Source: Campylobacter showae (GTDB lineage: Bacteria; Campylobacterota; Campylobacteria; Campylobacterales; Campylobacteraceae). Taken from it: a stretch of DNA of 64,000 nt. The translations under genes were made by a program, and so were the position numbers. The notes beneath the pieces were generated by a model. It was not told where the DNA came from. It did no database searches and saw only the letters and a program-made list of their open reading frames with translations. Shown piece by piece: positions 32,999 through 43,595 of the stretch (the stretch's first letter is position 1; every line of letters begins with the position of its first letter). Where the stretch lies: the NCBI RefSeq assembly GCF_900699785.1, contig NZ_LR535679.1, forward strand, positions 62,001 through 126,000, given 5' to 3'.

Positions 32999-33784
32999 TC
33001 ATTTAAACGTAGTACCGCCGTCGATGATGAAGGTGTGACCCGTGACCCAGCTGGCTTTTGAGCTGCAGAGAAACAAACATGCGCCGGCGATATCTGCGGG
33101 CTGACCCATGCGGTTTAGCGGGCTTAGTTCGGCCGTTTTGTCGCGTACTTCCTCGTAGTTCGTAAAAGCCCTAAGCGCGTCCGTCTCGATCGGGCCGCCG
33201 CTAACGACGTTTACGCGGATGTTTTTTTCGCCAAGCTCGGTGGCCGCATAGCGCGCCATAGCTTCTACCGCGGCTTTTGCTGTGCCGTGGCCTGCGTAGT
33301 TTTCGATATAGACGAGATTGCCCGTCGATGATAGCGAGATGATACTGCCGCCGCCCGTTTTTTCCATGCGTTTTGCGGCTTCTTGCGCGCCCACGACGAA
33401 TGCATTTACGGTCGCGGTGAAAATGTTATTGATACCGCGAGGTCGAAGTTTCATAAATTTAGTATATCCGCCTGCTACCGGACGACCCGAGATGATGGCG
33501 TTTGAGACGAAAAAATCCACGCGGTCAAAGTCGGCGTCGATCTCTGAAAATAGATCTTTGTAGGTCTCTGGTTCTAGTATATTTAGCGCGTAGGCTCTGG
33601 CTTTTATGCGGTACGTCGCCTCGAGCTCGACGGCTTGGGTTTTGGCTAGCTCTTCGTTTGAGTTATATGTAAAGGCGATATTTACGCCCTTTGCGGCGAA
33701 CTCCTCCACGATGGCGCGTCCGATACCGCGCGTTCCGCCGCTGATTACTAGAGTTTTGCCTTTAAATTCGTTTTCGCAATTCAT
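32999..33784 (-). CDS. SDR-family reductase, FabL-like enoyl-ACP reductase
   Basis: 261 residues. Rossmann motif GGTRGIGRA near residue 16. The catalytic pair is in NYAGHGTAK, with Tyr and Lys separated by six residues as in FabL rather than the YxxxK of ordinary SDRs. VSGGPIETDALRAF and the C-terminal GHTFIIDGGTT match Bacillus FabL closely. It therefore probably reduces enoyl-ACP in fatty acid synthesis. It overlaps dapA by a base. Confidence 0.75.
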   Translation of the reverse strand: MNCENEFKGKTLVISGGTRGIGRAIVEEFAAKGVNIAFTYNSNEELAKTQAVELEATYRIKARAYALNILEPETYKDLFSEIDADFDRVDFFVSNAIISGRPVAGGYTKFMKLRPRGINNIFTATVNAFVVGAQEAAKRMEKTGGGSIISLSSTGNLVYIENYAGHGTAKAAVEAMARYAATELGEKNIRVNVVSGGPIETDALRAFTNYEEVRDKTAELSPLNRMGQPADIAGACLFLCSSKASWVTGHTFIIDGGTTFK

Positions 33785-34680
33785 TAAAATCCTTTTATAT
33801 TATATTGTTTTATGGTTTGTTCGATTTTTTTGAGATTTTCGGCGCTCGGCTCGCAAAGCGGTAGGCGGTACTCGAGGCTTGATATGAGCCCTGCGATATA
33901 CATCGCAGCTTTGACAGGGATCGGGTTACTCTCGCAAAACATTATTTTATTTACCGCATAAAGGTCGTCGTTTATGGCTTTTGCGCGCGCAAACTCGCCT
34001 TTTAGCGCAAAGTGGGTCAAATTTGAGATTTCGTCGGGGAGTAAATTCGCCGTAACCGAGATCACGCCCTTGCCGCCGTTTGAGAGGATAGGGTAGTTTA
34101 TCGCATCCTCGCCGCTGATGACGGACAAGGTAGGCTCGTGCGCGAGCAGATCTACGCAGCGCTCGATACTGCCCGTGGCTTCTTTTACGCCGTAGACGTT
34201 CTCGCACTCTTTAAACAACCTAAAAACCGTGCACGGCTGGATATCTACGCCCACGCGGCCCGGGACGTTATAGAGCAGCACCGGGATTTCGACGCTTGAG
34301 GCGATCGCTTTGTAGTGGCGGTATAGGCCTTCTTGCGTCGGTTTGTTGTAGTATGGGGCTACCGAGAGGATGCCGTCTGCGCCGTGATCTTGCGCGAATT
34401 TTGCAAGGCCTACCGCCTCGTGAGTGGCGTTGCTGCCAGCGCCTGCGAGTACTTTTACGCCGGTATTTTTGCAGGTATTTACGGCGATTTCTATACAAAT
34501 TCTATGCTCGTCGTGCGTTAGCGTCGCGCTCTCGCCTGTCGTACCTACGGGTACGACCGCGTCGATGCCGTTTGCGATTTGTCTTTTGATTAACTTTTCA
34601 TAACCGATTTCGTCTAGTTTACCGTCTTTAAAAGGCGTAATCAGCGCCGTCATGGCGCCCGTTATTGCTTTTTTATTCAC
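33784..34680 (-). CDS. dapA: 4-hydroxy-tetrahydrodipicolinate synthase
   Basis: 298 residues, first step of the lysine/diaminopimelate branch. The Schiff-base lysine is in GVKEATGS (about residue 161). VPVGTTGES near residue 45 binds pyruvate, and LLYNVPGR supplies the proton-relay Tyr. Normal length. It overlaps the M16 protease gene by 8 nt. Confidence 0.96.
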   Translation of the reverse strand: MNKKAITGAMTALITPFKDGKLDEIGYEKLIKRQIANGIDAVVPVGTTGESATLTHDEHRICIEIAVNTCKNTGVKVLAGAGSNATHEAVGLAKFAQDHGADGILSVAPYYNKPTQEGLYRHYKAIASSVEIPVLLYNVPGRVGVDIQPCTVFRLFKECENVYGVKEATGSIERCVDLLAHEPTLSVISGEDAINYPILSNGGKGVISVTANLLPDEISNLTHFALKGEFARAKAINDDLYAVNKIMFCESNPIPVKAAMYIAGLISSLEYRLPLCEPSAENLKKIEQTIKQYNIKGF

Positions 34681-35926
34681 TTTTTTCCTTTCTTAGGATG
34701 ATCGTCGTGGATTTTTCTTTTCTCGCGTATTTTTTGCAAATTTCGTTTAGATCGGCCGGTTTTAGCGCGGCTGTTTTTTCAGGTAGCTCAAAAAGCGGCT
34801 TTATATCGCCTCTAACGAGATATCCGCCGTATAAATTCGCCACCTTCGACGTGCTATCTAGCGAGTAAATGAGATCGCTTTTTAAGCTATTTTTTATCTT
34901 AGTTATCTCGTCTTCGTCGATTTTTTGCGTTTTTGCGTTTTCGAGCACTCGCCAGATCTCGTCCTCTACGGCCTCTGCTTTGACGCCGGGATTACAAACG
35001 GCAAGCACTATGAGCAGGCTCTCGTCGATGTTGCTCATATTATAGACGTCTACGCTGTTTACGAGGCACTTTTCGTCTATCAAAACGCGTTGTAAAACCG
35101 AGCTTTGTCCGCTGCCTAGATACTCGGCTAGCGCGCCTAACGCAGGTTGATCTTCGTGATTAAACGGCGGGATCTTAAAGGCAAGCGCTAGCATCTCTAC
35201 CTCGCTATCTTTGTAAATTTCGGCCCTTTTAGCGCCGTTTTGCTCAGGCTCGATACAGTGCAACTTAGGTAGCGGTTTTTTGTTTTTTATATTTTCAAAG
35301 TGCTTTTTACCTAGTTCAAACGCGCTTTTTTTGTCGATGTCGCCGCTGATTAGCAGGATCGCGTTTTGTGGCTGATAGTACGTCTCGTGAAATTCTTTTA
35401 TATCCTCTATGCTCCAGTTTCTGATATCGCCGATAAAGCCGATCGGAGTCCAGTGGTACGGGTGATAACTAAAAGCGACGTTAAAGAGCGTAAAGTACAA
35501 AAAGCCGATCGGAGAGTTGTCCGTGCGCCATCTGCGCTCCTCGGTCACGACGTCGCGCTCGGGCTGAAATTCTTTATCTTTTAGGCTCAAATTTTCCATT
35601 ATATCGGCGTAAAGCCTAAGGGCTTCGTCTAGGTTGCCTTTTGAGCATTTGACGAAATAATGCGTATAATCAAAGCCCGTGCTAGCGTTATTTACGCCGC
35701 CAAAACCCTTTACGATCTCGTCAAATTCGCCCGCTTTCATATTTTTCGTGGATTTAAAATTTAGATGTTCTAGCATGTGCGCGATGCCGCTTTTGCCCAT
35801 GGTTTCGTTTCGCGAACCCACGCGGTAAAACACGTCCACGCTAATTACGCTAGAGCCCTTGCTAGCGGGGATGTGATAGATCTCAAAGCCGTTTTTTAGC
35901 TTTGTTTTGGAGTATTTTATAAGCAT
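34673..35926 (-). CDS. M16-family zinc protease (pitrilysin-like)
   Basis: 417 residues. Inverted zinc motif HxxEH at residues 50-54 (HMLEH), with the downstream Glu in VVTEERRW. Two M16 domains are present and the C-terminal one is inactive, as in PqqL/mitochondrial-peptidase-like proteins. No signal peptide is evident. Conserved beside dapA and pyrD in Campylobacter; the substrate is unknown. Confidence 0.9.
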   Translation of the reverse strand: MLIKYSKTKLKNGFEIYHIPASKGSSVISVDVFYRVGSRNETMGKSGIAHMLEHLNFKSTKNMKAGEFDEIVKGFGGVNNASTGFDYTHYFVKCSKGNLDEALRLYADIMENLSLKDKEFQPERDVVTEERRWRTDNSPIGFLYFTLFNVAFSYHPYHWTPIGFIGDIRNWSIEDIKEFHETYYQPQNAILLISGDIDKKSAFELGKKHFENIKNKKPLPKLHCIEPEQNGAKRAEIYKDSEVEMLALAFKIPPFNHEDQPALGALAEYLGSGQSSVLQRVLIDEKCLVNSVDVYNMSNIDESLLIVLAVCNPGVKAEAVEDEIWRVLENAKTQKIDEDEITKIKNSLKSDLIYSLDSTSKVANLYGGYLVRGDIKPLFELPEKTAALKPADLNEICKKYARKEKSTTIILRKEKSE

Positions 35927-35934
35927 AAATTTCC

Positions 35935-37008
35935 TTAAATTTTGTTTTTTATATCGCAGCCCACCGCTTCGCTAATCGAGGCGAAATTATCCTCTTTTAA
36001 AAGCTTTAAAATACCTTCGTTGATCTGTTTTGCGATGTTTGGGCCTTTAAATATAAAGGAAGTGTAAATTTGAACCAAATTTGCGCCCGATTTTATGCGA
36101 GCGTATGCCTCCTCGGCGCTGTCTATGCCGCCGCTTGCGATCAAAACCGTCTTGCCGTAAAGCTCGCTAGCCACCGCGCTAAAAAGCTCGCGCGAGCGTC
36201 TAGCTATAATCTTGCCGCTTAGTCCGCCGAAATTTTGCAAATTCGCAGATTTTGATAGCGAATAATCAATGCTCGTATTATTTACGATGACGCCTTTGGC
36301 GCCGCTTTCTACGGCCGTTTTACAGATCTGCACGGCCTTATCGTCGTCCATATCGGGCGCTATTTTAAAGATTATCGGCTTTTTTGCGATCGGCGATAGG
36401 CGCGCAAATAGATCTTTTATAAAGCTTTCTTCTTGTAGTTCGCGTAAATTCGGAGTATTTGGCGATGAAACGTTGATGACGAAGCAGTCGCAAATTTCGT
36501 TAAATTTGGCGACTAAAATTTCATAGTCTTTGATCGCTTCTTCATTAGGAGTGATTTTGTTTTTACCGATGTTGGCAAAAAGCGGTATCGCAAAGGGATA
36601 GAGCTTGCCGACGCGCGCGCCAAGTGCGTCTGCACCCTCGTTGTTAAAGCCCATCGCGTTTTGGATACTCTCTTCTTCGATTAGGCGAAAAAGGCGCGGT
36701 TTTGCGTTACCCTCTTGCGCTTTTGGCGTCACGGTGCCAAACTCCACGTGTCCAAATCCGAGCGCGGCTAGCGGGCGTAGCATAGTAGCGTTTTTGTCAA
36801 AGCCGCCGGCGATTCCTACTGGGTTTAAAAAGCTAGTTCCCAGCAAATTTTGCGAAAGAGCCGCGTCCGTGACGACGCAGTTTTTGGCGACGATGCTATA
36901 AAGTCCCGGAAATACGCAGTCTGAGATACTTAGCGTTTTTTCGACGATTTTGTGAGCGGTTTCGGGGTCAAATTTAAAAAATATGGATTTTAGCGTTTCG
37001 TAATTCAA
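35935..37008 (-). CDS. pyrD: Dihydroorotate dehydrogenase (quinone), class 2
   Basis: 357 residues, pyrimidine synthesis. The N-terminal amphipathic helices (FFKFDPETAHKIVEKTL) that bind the membrane mark class 2. GTVTPKAQEGNAKPRLFRL, AMGFNNEG, and NVSSPNTPNLR with the catalytic-loop Ser are present. It reduces quinone, which suits respiratory metabolism. Eight nt separate it from the M16 gene. Confidence 0.95.
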   Translation of the reverse strand: MNYETLKSIFFKFDPETAHKIVEKTLSISDCVFPGLYSIVAKNCVVTDAALSQNLLGTSFLNPVGIAGGFDKNATMLRPLAALGFGHVEFGTVTPKAQEGNAKPRLFRLIEEESIQNAMGFNNEGADALGARVGKLYPFAIPLFANIGKNKITPNEEAIKDYEILVAKFNEICDCFVINVSSPNTPNLRELQEESFIKDLFARLSPIAKKPIIFKIAPDMDDDKAVQICKTAVESGAKGVIVNNTSIDYSLSKSANLQNFGGLSGKIIARRSRELFSAVASELYGKTVLIASGGIDSAEEAYARIKSGANLVQIYTSFIFKGPNIAKQINEGILKLLKEDNFASISEAVGCDIKNKI

Positions 37009-37049
37009 ATTTTATCCTTAAATTTTGAGCGATTTTATCAAATTTAGGC

Positions 37050-38786
37050 TTAAACAAGGGCTTCGCCTTTTAGTTTCGCGTAAATTTCGCAGCTCTTGCT
37101 AAGCGCCTCGTCGGTATCGAAACCGACCACTTTTCCGCCGCTGATAACGGCGATTTTATCGGCGTTTTGCACCGTACTTAGGCGGTGCGCGATGATAAAT
37201 ATTATCTTTTCTTTTTGTAGATTCGCGATGGCTTTGGTTATCTGCTGTTCGCTTTCGTTATCTAGGGCGCTCGTAGCCTCGTCAAATATCAAAATTTGCG
37301 GGTCGTCGTAGAGAGCGCGGGCGATGGCGATACGCTGACGTTGGCCGCCCGAGAGATTGGTGCCGAATTCATTTAGCACGGTCTGCGCGCCTTGGGGTAA
37401 ATTTGCGACGAAATCATACGCATTTGCGGTTTTTAACGCGAGCTCGACCTTTGCTTCGTCGTATTCGCGGCCGTAGGCTACGTTGTTTGCGACCGTGTCG
37501 TTAAAGATATAAACGCGCTGGGTCACTAGGCCGATATTTTGTCTAAGCGAACCGAGGTCAAAATTTTTGATATTTTCGCCGTTTATCTCGATCGCTCCGC
37601 CGTTTGCGTCGTAAAATCTCATGAGTAGATTTACGATCGAGCTTTTTCCGCCGCCGCTACTGCCCACGAGCGCTACGGTTTGCGATTTGCTCGCGCTTAA
37701 ATTTACGCCTTTTAGCACCTCTTTGTCGTCGTAGTTTAGCCTGACGTCTTTAAAATTTATCAAATTTATTTCAGACGGCACGGGCTTGTCGCCGCTTAAA
37801 ATTTGAGGCTCTTTATCAAGTAACTCAAAGGTTCGCTCTGCCGCTACCACGGCGTCTTGCATCTTGTTATAGAGGCCTGAAATACGTTTAATAGGCGTAT
37901 AAAGCATGAAAAGCGCGGTTAGGAAAGAAAAGAAGCTTCCCATCGTCAAATTTCCGTCTATGACCTCTTTGCCGCCGATGATGACGACCGCCGCGACGCC
38001 GACGGAGCCGAAAATTTCCATCATCGGGCTTACCATCTCGTTTACTTTTACGCTTTTTAAATTTAGTTTGAAAAATTTAGCGTTTTCGTCGGTAAATTTA
38101 GCGTGCTCAAACTCCTGCGCGTTGTTTGCTTTGATGATCTCGATATTGGTAAAAATTTCGCTCAGCTTCGAGCTGATGTCGGAGGTTTTTTCCTGCGAGG
38201 CGCGGGAGATTTTTTTCATCTTTTTTGCGAGTCTTGAGAGCGGATAGACGGCTGCGGGCATGATAACTAGCGCAAAAAACGCAAGCTGCAAGCTCTGATA
38301 AAGCACGACGCAAAGCAGTCCCGCGATCGTGATAGCCTCGCGGATGAGCTCTGGTATCATGGAGCTAACGATGCTTCTGATGCGGTCTATGTCGTTGATA
38401 TTTCGGCTGATTAGCTCGCCCGTGCGGTAGTCGTTAAAAAACTTCATATCCAAATTTAGTAGGTTTTTTAGTAGCTTTTCGCGAAATCTCCTCACGATAT
38501 CCTGCCCGATATATGCCGTAAAATAGGCCTGCAAAAACGTCCCAAGCCCCTTTAAAAAGTAAATCGCGATGATGGCGTAAGGCAAAAGATAAAGCAGGTC
38601 TTTGTTTTTTTCGATAAAAATTTTATTTAGCACGGGCTCGATCACCCACGCCGAAGCGGCCGTACCGCCGCTAGCCATCAGCATGCCGGCGATCGCGATG
38701 ATAAAATACGAAATATAATCCCTAAAATATGGCGCAAATCGCCGCAAAACCTCTTTTAGGCTCATCTGCTTCATATCTTTTCCCAC
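37050..38786 (-). CDS. MsbA-like ABC exporter (lipid/multidrug flippase)
   Basis: 578 residues, a full half-transporter: six membrane helices (about 1-310) fused to an ATPase. Walker A is [10 protein letters not shown], the signature is [16 protein letters not shown], Walker B is [12 protein letters not shown]. Homologous to MsbA; lipid A or a related glycolipid is the likely cargo. The start overlaps cysS by 16 nt. The ATP site is complete. Confidence 0.88.
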   Translation of the reverse strand: MGKDMKQMSLKEVLRRFAPYFRDYISYFIIAIAGMLMASGGTAASAWVIEPVLNKIFIEKNKDLLYLLPYAIIAIYFLKGLGTFLQAYFTAYIGQDIVRRFREKLLKNLLNLDMKFFNDYRTGELISRNINDIDRIRSIVSSMIPELIREAITIAGLLCVVLYQSLQLAFFALVIMPAAVYPLSRLAKKMKKISRASQEKTSDISSKLSEIFTNIEIIKANNAQEFEHAKFTDENAKFFKLNLKSVKVNEMVSPMMEIFGSVGVAAVVIIGGKEVIDGNLTMGSFFSFLTALFMLYTPIKRISGLYNKMQDAVVAAERTFELLDKEPQILSGDKPVPSEINLINFKDVRLNYDDKEVLKGVNLSASKSQTVALVGSSGGGKSSIVNLLMRFYDANGGAIEINGENIKNFDLGSLRQNIGLVTQRVYIFNDTVANNVAYGREYDEAKVELALKTANAYDFVANLPQGAQTVLNEFGTNLSGGQRQRIAIARALYDDPQILIFDEATSALDNESEQQITKAIANLQKEKIIFIIAHRLSTVQNADKIAVISGGKVVGFDTDEALSKSCEIYAKLKGEALV

Positions 38787-40159
38787 ATGCAGCCATCTGG
38801 CGTATCCATGAGGCTGATGCCGTTTGCGGCTAGCATATCGCGGATTTTATCCGATAGCTCGTAGTTTTTGGCCGCTTTGGCTTCGTTTCTTTGATTTATC
38901 AGATCCTCGATATAGGCTCGCTTTTCGTCGCTCACGCCAAACTGAAAATACTCAAACACGTCTACTTGCAAGATGCCGAGCACGCGCGCTATCAGCTCTA
39001 AATTTGCCGCGATTTCGCCCTTTTTGGCTTTGTCTTTAGGATTTGCGTCTAGCTCGTCGTTTGCGCTGCGGACAAACTCATCTACGCTCGCAAGGGCTTT
39101 TGAGGTGTTTAGATCGTCCCCCATCGCGGACATAAATTCGCTTTTAAATTTATCGTTTGCATTCAAATTTGCCGCCGCGCCAAGAACTCGTTTTTTTAGG
39201 CGGTAAATTTTATCCAAGCGCTTTTTTGCCGCGTTTAGATCATCTTCGCTAAAGTTAAAATTCGCTCTGTAGTGGCTAGAAATCAGATAAAATCTCACCG
39301 CCTCGCCCAAATTTAGCTCCAGCGCGTCTTTAACAAAAAAGCTATTTCCGAGGCTCTTGCTCATTTTTTCGTTATTTATTTGGATAAAGCCGTTGTGTAG
39401 CCAGTATTTAGCCAGGCTTTTGCGCTCGGCGCAGCGACACTGCGCGGCCTCGTTTTCGTGATGAGGAAAGAGTAGATCAAGCCCGCCCGCGTGGATATCG
39501 ATCTCAAATTTCTCGCCGCTAGATAGGTGCTTTTTTATCATTGCGACGCACTCGGTGTGCCAGCCGGGGCGACCGCGGCCAAACGGACTTTCGTACCATT
39601 TCTCGTCAAATTTCCACAGCACGAAGTCTTTTTCGTCTTTTTTTTCGTCGCTACTAACCACGCGAGCGACGTTTGCCTCGGTGTCAAATTTGCCGCTCAG
39701 GCTCAGATACTCCGCGTCTTTTGCGGTATCAAAGTATATGCCGTCGCCCGCTATCTCGTAGGCAAAGCCGTTTTTTAGCAAAATTTCGATGTACTCTGTC
39801 ATCTCTTTTAGCGTCTGCGTCGCCTTTGGTTTGACGTCTGGCTCAAGCACGTTAAGCGCGCTCATATCGCGTTCGTAGCTTGCGGTGTATCTATCCGTGA
39901 TCGCTTTTAGACTCTCGCCGCTTTCGGCCATCTTTTTTAAAATTTTATCATCGATGTCGGTGTAGTTTCGCACGAATTTGACCTTGTAGCCAAGCTCGCT
40001 TAGCGTGCGTCTAAGCAGATCAAAGCTAATTGCGCTTTTGGCGTGTCCTAAGTGCGCATCGTCATAAACCGTCGGCCCGCAGACGTAAATGCGTACAAAG
40101 TCGCTTTTTACGGGCTCAAATTCTACTTTTTTTCTCTTTACGCTATCAAAAATTTGCAT
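38771..40159 (-). CDS. cysS: Cysteinyl-tRNA synthetase
   Basis: 462 residues, class I synthetase. [16 protein letters not shown] contains the HIGH-type motif (HLGH) and the zinc Cys. KMSKSLGN is the KMSKS loop. WHTECVAM and HHENEAAQ complete the zinc site. It overlaps msbA and murJ by 16 and 14 nt. Confidence 0.97.
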   Translation of the reverse strand: MQIFDSVKRKKVEFEPVKSDFVRIYVCGPTVYDDAHLGHAKSAISFDLLRRTLSELGYKVKFVRNYTDIDDKILKKMAESGESLKAITDRYTASYERDMSALNVLEPDVKPKATQTLKEMTEYIEILLKNGFAYEIAGDGIYFDTAKDAEYLSLSGKFDTEANVARVVSSDEKKDEKDFVLWKFDEKWYESPFGRGRPGWHTECVAMIKKHLSSGEKFEIDIHAGGLDLLFPHHENEAAQCRCAERKSLAKYWLHNGFIQINNEKMSKSLGNSFFVKDALELNLGEAVRFYLISSHYRANFNFSEDDLNAAKKRLDKIYRLKKRVLGAAANLNANDKFKSEFMSAMGDDLNTSKALASVDEFVRSANDELDANPKDKAKKGEIAANLELIARVLGILQVDVFEYFQFGVSDEKRAYIEDLINQRNEAKAAKNYELSDKIRDMLAANGISLMDTPDGCMWEKI

Positions 40160-41546
40160 CTAAAAATTTCCTTAAAAATATCAAAATCACTGCCTCTAAA
40201 GCCAAAACCGCGCTTAAAAGCGTTATTTTTTTAGGCTCAATTATAGCTAAAAATTTCCTTATCCCAAAAAAATTGACGTTTAAAGCTAGCGTCAAAAACC
40301 CGCCCAGCGAGCTAGCAAGCGCTAGTCCGAACGCGCCGTAAATTTGCATCAGCGCGACTGCTAAAACGAGGTTGAAAACGAGCGTTATAACGGCGATTTT
40401 AGAAGCTAGCTTTTGCTGCAAATGCGCATAAAGCCAAAGCGAAAAAAGTTTAGCAAGCCCAAAAGGCAAAAGTCCGATCATATAGGCGCTCAAAACGCTC
40501 GCTGTCACCGCCGTATCGGTCGCCGTAAAGCTTCCGCGCTCAAAAAGCAGCTTGATGATAGGTTCGGCTAAAATAATGCCGCCGATAGCCGCCGCAAAGA
40601 GCAGAAAATATAAAATTTCAAAGCTTTTTCGCATCCATTTTAGAGCTTCGGTTTCGTTACTGGCCTTGATCTGACGCGTAATTTTAGGAAAAAGAGCCGT
40701 CGAAAGCGCGATCGCAAATATCGCTAAAGGCAGCTGAAAAATGCGGTTGGCGTAGAAAAGATAGCTGATCGATCCAGCCGCCAAAAACGACGCCAGCCAC
40801 GTATCCATAAACGAGCTTAGCTGCATCGCGGACGATCCGACTAGGCCGTGAAAAAAGTTGCTAAAAAAGCCCTTCGTATCGGCTCTTTTGCCACGAGCAA
40901 ATTTAACTAAGCCGCCGAAAAAGAGCTTTGAGATGCCGTTAAATTTAAGCGCGATAAGGTGCGCGATAAGCTGCAAAATGCCGCCCACTACGACGCCGAA
41001 ACTCAGATAATAAGCCACGACTTTAGGCTCCTGTCCGCGAGCTAAAACTAAAGAGCCGATCATGGCTAAATTTAGCAAAGCGGTCGAAAACGCCGTCGTC
41101 GCAAAGTGTCCGCGATACTGCAAAAGCGAGGCTAAAAAAGTAACGGCAAAGATGAGCGCCAGGTAGTAGAAGTTGATTTTTACGAGCGGGACGGCTTCGT
41201 TTATGTCGCCGGGCGCTAGGCCCGTGGCGATAACGGCGGTAAAAAACGGAGCGAATAAATTTACTAAAAGCGTGAGAACGCCAATAAAGGCTAGAAATTT
41301 AAGAAAAATCTCGGCGCTAAAGAGCGATTTTTTGTTTGATTTCGTAAAATTTGGCAAAAAAGCATTGGCAAAAGCCCCCTCGCCAAAGATGCGGCGCAGT
41401 AAATTTGGTATCTTAAACGCGATGAAAAATATATCGCTGTAAATGCCCGCACCCAAAGTAGAAGCCGTGAGCAGGTCGCGCACAAGCCCCAAAACTCGCG
41501 AAACCATGATACCGATGCTGTTTGAAAAAAAGCCTTTTATAAGCAT
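40146..41546 (-). CDS. murJ: Lipid II flippase MurJ
   Basis: 466 residues with about 13-14 membrane helices (MVF/MOP family). N-terminus [17 protein letters not shown], and [21 protein letters not shown] soon after (read as [14 protein letters not shown]), which is the MurJ signature. Moves lipid II across the inner membrane. First gene of the minus run; diverges from the FapA gene. Confidence 0.95.
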   Translation of the reverse strand: MLIKGFFSNSIGIMVSRVLGLVRDLLTASTLGAGIYSDIFFIAFKIPNLLRRIFGEGAFANAFLPNFTKSNKKSLFSAEIFLKFLAFIGVLTLLVNLFAPFFTAVIATGLAPGDINEAVPLVKINFYYLALIFAVTFLASLLQYRGHFATTAFSTALLNLAMIGSLVLARGQEPKVVAYYLSFGVVVGGILQLIAHLIALKFNGISKLFFGGLVKFARGKRADTKGFFSNFFHGLVGSSAMQLSSFMDTWLASFLAAGSISYLFYANRIFQLPLAIFAIALSTALFPKITRQIKASNETEALKWMRKSFEILYFLLFAAAIGGIILAEPIIKLLFERGSFTATDTAVTASVLSAYMIGLLPFGLAKLFSLWLYAHLQQKLASKIAVITLVFNLVLAVALMQIYGAFGLALASSLGGFLTLALNVNFFGIRKFLAIIEPKKITLLSAVLALEAVILIFLRKFLDANF

Positions 41547-41657
41547 AAAATTTCCTAGTTAAAATTGGCGTAATAATAGACAAAATTTGTTTTAAAATAC
41601 GTAAAAGCGGACGCGAAAATCTCGTATAACGTCTTTTTAATGAAATTTTAGAGATAA

Positions 41658-41684
41658 TCTCGCGAAAATAAAAATAACGCGAGA
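41658..41684 (+). promoter_or_regulatory. Leader hairpin before the FapA gene
   Basis: TCTCGCG (41658-41664) and CGCGAGA (41678-41684) form a 7-bp stem with a 13-nt A-rich loop. It covers the only ribosome-binding-like sequence (GAGAG, 41681-41685) before the GTG start at 41692, so it could limit translation. Confidence 0.35.
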
Positions 41685-41691
41685 GTATCAC

Positions 41692-43593
41692 GTGCCAGAA
41701 AACCAAAATGCGCAGCAAAACTTCCTTGCCGAGATGGAGGTCGAGACCGTCAACCCGTACGGCGAGATATTAAATTTAGTAAAAAGCTTCGGCGTCGATA
41801 GCAAATTTATAGATTTTGATATCATGGAGATCAAAACCGAATGCAAGGTGGTAGGCGAGAGCCAACCTAGACAAATCGCCGAAGACAAGCTAAACGTCTT
41901 TGATAACGATAAATTTTACGTAGATAGAGTTGAGAGTATCAAGCAAAGCTATCTGGTTAAATTTTACGACGTTAGGCGCGCAAAACCTACGCCTTTGCCT
42001 AACGTTTCAGTAAATGCGAATAAAAATTTGACTAAAATTTTAGCCACCGTTTCGCAAAACGCCGACACGGTTTATTTTAAAGAATTTGATAAAAAGCTGA
42101 TAAATTTCATCTACAAAAAGCTGATAAAAGTCGGCATCCTGGTTGGCATCAGGAACAAAACGATGCTAGAAGAGGTTGCTAAAATTTCTTCGGTTTTAAG
42201 AGTAAAAGAATTTATCGACAAGGACTATACCTTTGCCGTGACTGTAGGCGTAAACGTAGTTCCGTCCACGGACGACGCGCTAATCTATCATTACAAAACA
42301 AAAATAAGAAACGTAGACGAAAACGACAAGATCGACTACGCAAACAGAGGCTATCTGCTCGGAGTCGTCGAAAACGAGCTCATAATCGAATACGTAAAAC
42401 TAAGAGACGGCACAAGCGGTCGCGACGTGAGGGGGAATTTCTTACCTGCACAAAAAGCCAAAGCCACGATAACGAAAATGCCCGAACACACCGAAAATAT
42501 CTATGCAAAAGAAGATAACGAGGGGATAAAATTTTTCGCCAAAAAACCGGGCTACGTCAAAGAGGAAAAAGGCGTTTTTGATATCAAAGACGAGCTTGAC
42601 GTAAATGAAATCACGTTTAAAACCACAGGCTCGGTCGATACGGGTCTTGATACCAACGTAACGCTAAACGTAAAGGAAAAAGATCTAACGAAAGACGCCA
42701 TAGGTACCGGCATGACGGTCGAGGCAAACGAAGTAAACGTCGAGGGAAACGTCGCCGCAAACGCCGTAGTAAAGGCAAATAAAGTAACGATCGGCGGACA
42801 AACCCATGCCAAAGCCCTCATCGAAGCAAAACAGGCTAAAATCGCCGTACATATCGGTAGCTTCGAAGGAGAAAACGTCGAGATAGATAGGTTAGAAGGC
42901 GGCAAGGTAAAAGCCAAAAAAGCCGTGATAAAATCAGTCATCGGCGGCGAGATAATTGCCGAAAGCGTCGTCATCGACACGCTAGTGTCAAACTCAAACA
43001 TCATAATCGCCGACACGCTAGAGATAAAAAAACTAAAAGGCGTGAATAATAAAATTTTAGTCGATTTTAGCATGATAAAAAACACGGGCGAGCAGATTAA
43101 CGAGCGCATGGCAAAGATAAAAACCATCAGAGAGCAGATCGTAAAAATGCCGCGCACGCTAGAGTCCAAAAGATGCGTCATCGAAGAAAATAGAGGCCCG
43201 ATAAATGTCATCAAGGCTAAAATCGAGGAACTAAAAAGCACGAACAACACTCCGCCCGCGACGTTTATGAAAAAGCTAAAAGAGTATCAGCAGCTAGTAC
43301 ACGAGTACAACGCGCTTTTAAAGGAATTTCGCGAGAAAAAAGCCGCGATCGCCGAACTAAGAGGCGAGATAACAAATATCCAAGAGGGTATATTTAACTC
43401 AAAAGTGATAAATCACAGTAATTGGCGCGAATTTAACGAGATAAAATTTAGGCTCGTCGATCCCGCTCGCGACATCACGTATAGCACCCGCGAAAACGAG
43501 ATCGCGCGAATAATCACGATAGCTAAAGTCGAGACCGAGGACGGCGACATAGACTACGTGATAAAGAAAAAAAATAACGCTAAAAAGGCTTAA
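41692..43593 (+). CDS. FapA family protein (DUF342)
   Basis: 633 residues. GTG start at 41692, chosen because no in-frame ATG with a ribosome binding site lies nearby. The centre (about residues 300-450) is a long run of short beta repeats with Asn/Val/Lys (VEANEVNVEGNV, VKANKVTIGG), typical of the FapA/polymer-forming beta-helix. The C-terminal ~150 residues are a charged coiled coil. Family members are linked to flagellar or cell-envelope organisation. It ends 2 nt before the lipid transporter genes. Confidence 0.8.
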   Translation: MPENQNAQQNFLAEMEVETVNPYGEILNLVKSFGVDSKFIDFDIMEIKTECKVVGESQPRQIAEDKLNVFDNDKFYVDRVESIKQSYLVKFYDVRRAKPTPLPNVSVNANKNLTKILATVSQNADTVYFKEFDKKLINFIYKKLIKVGILVGIRNKTMLEEVAKISSVLRVKEFIDKDYTFAVTVGVNVVPSTDDALIYHYKTKIRNVDENDKIDYANRGYLLGVVENELIIEYVKLRDGTSGRDVRGNFLPAQKAKATITKMPEHTENIYAKEDNEGIKFFAKKPGYVKEEKGVFDIKDELDVNEITFKTTGSVDTGLDTNVTLNVKEKDLTKDAIGTGMTVEANEVNVEGNVAANAVVKANKVTIGGQTHAKALIEAKQAKIAVHIGSFEGENVEIDRLEGGKVKAKKAVIKSVIGGEIIAESVVIDTLVSNSNIIIADTLEIKKLKGVNNKILVDFSMIKNTGEQINERMAKIKTIREQIVKMPRTLESKRCVIEENRGPINVIKAKIEELKSTNNTPPATFMKKLKEYQQLVHEYNALLKEFREKKAAIAELRGEITNIQEGIFNSKVINHSNWREFNEIKFRLVDPARDITYSTRENEIARIITIAKVETEDGDIDYVIKKKNNAKKA

Positions 43594-43595
43594 AT

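Noticed and set aside
42552..43250. 232-codon minus-strand frame opposite the FapA gene
   Set aside because: Antisense shadow with Ser/Phe-rich composition and no context.
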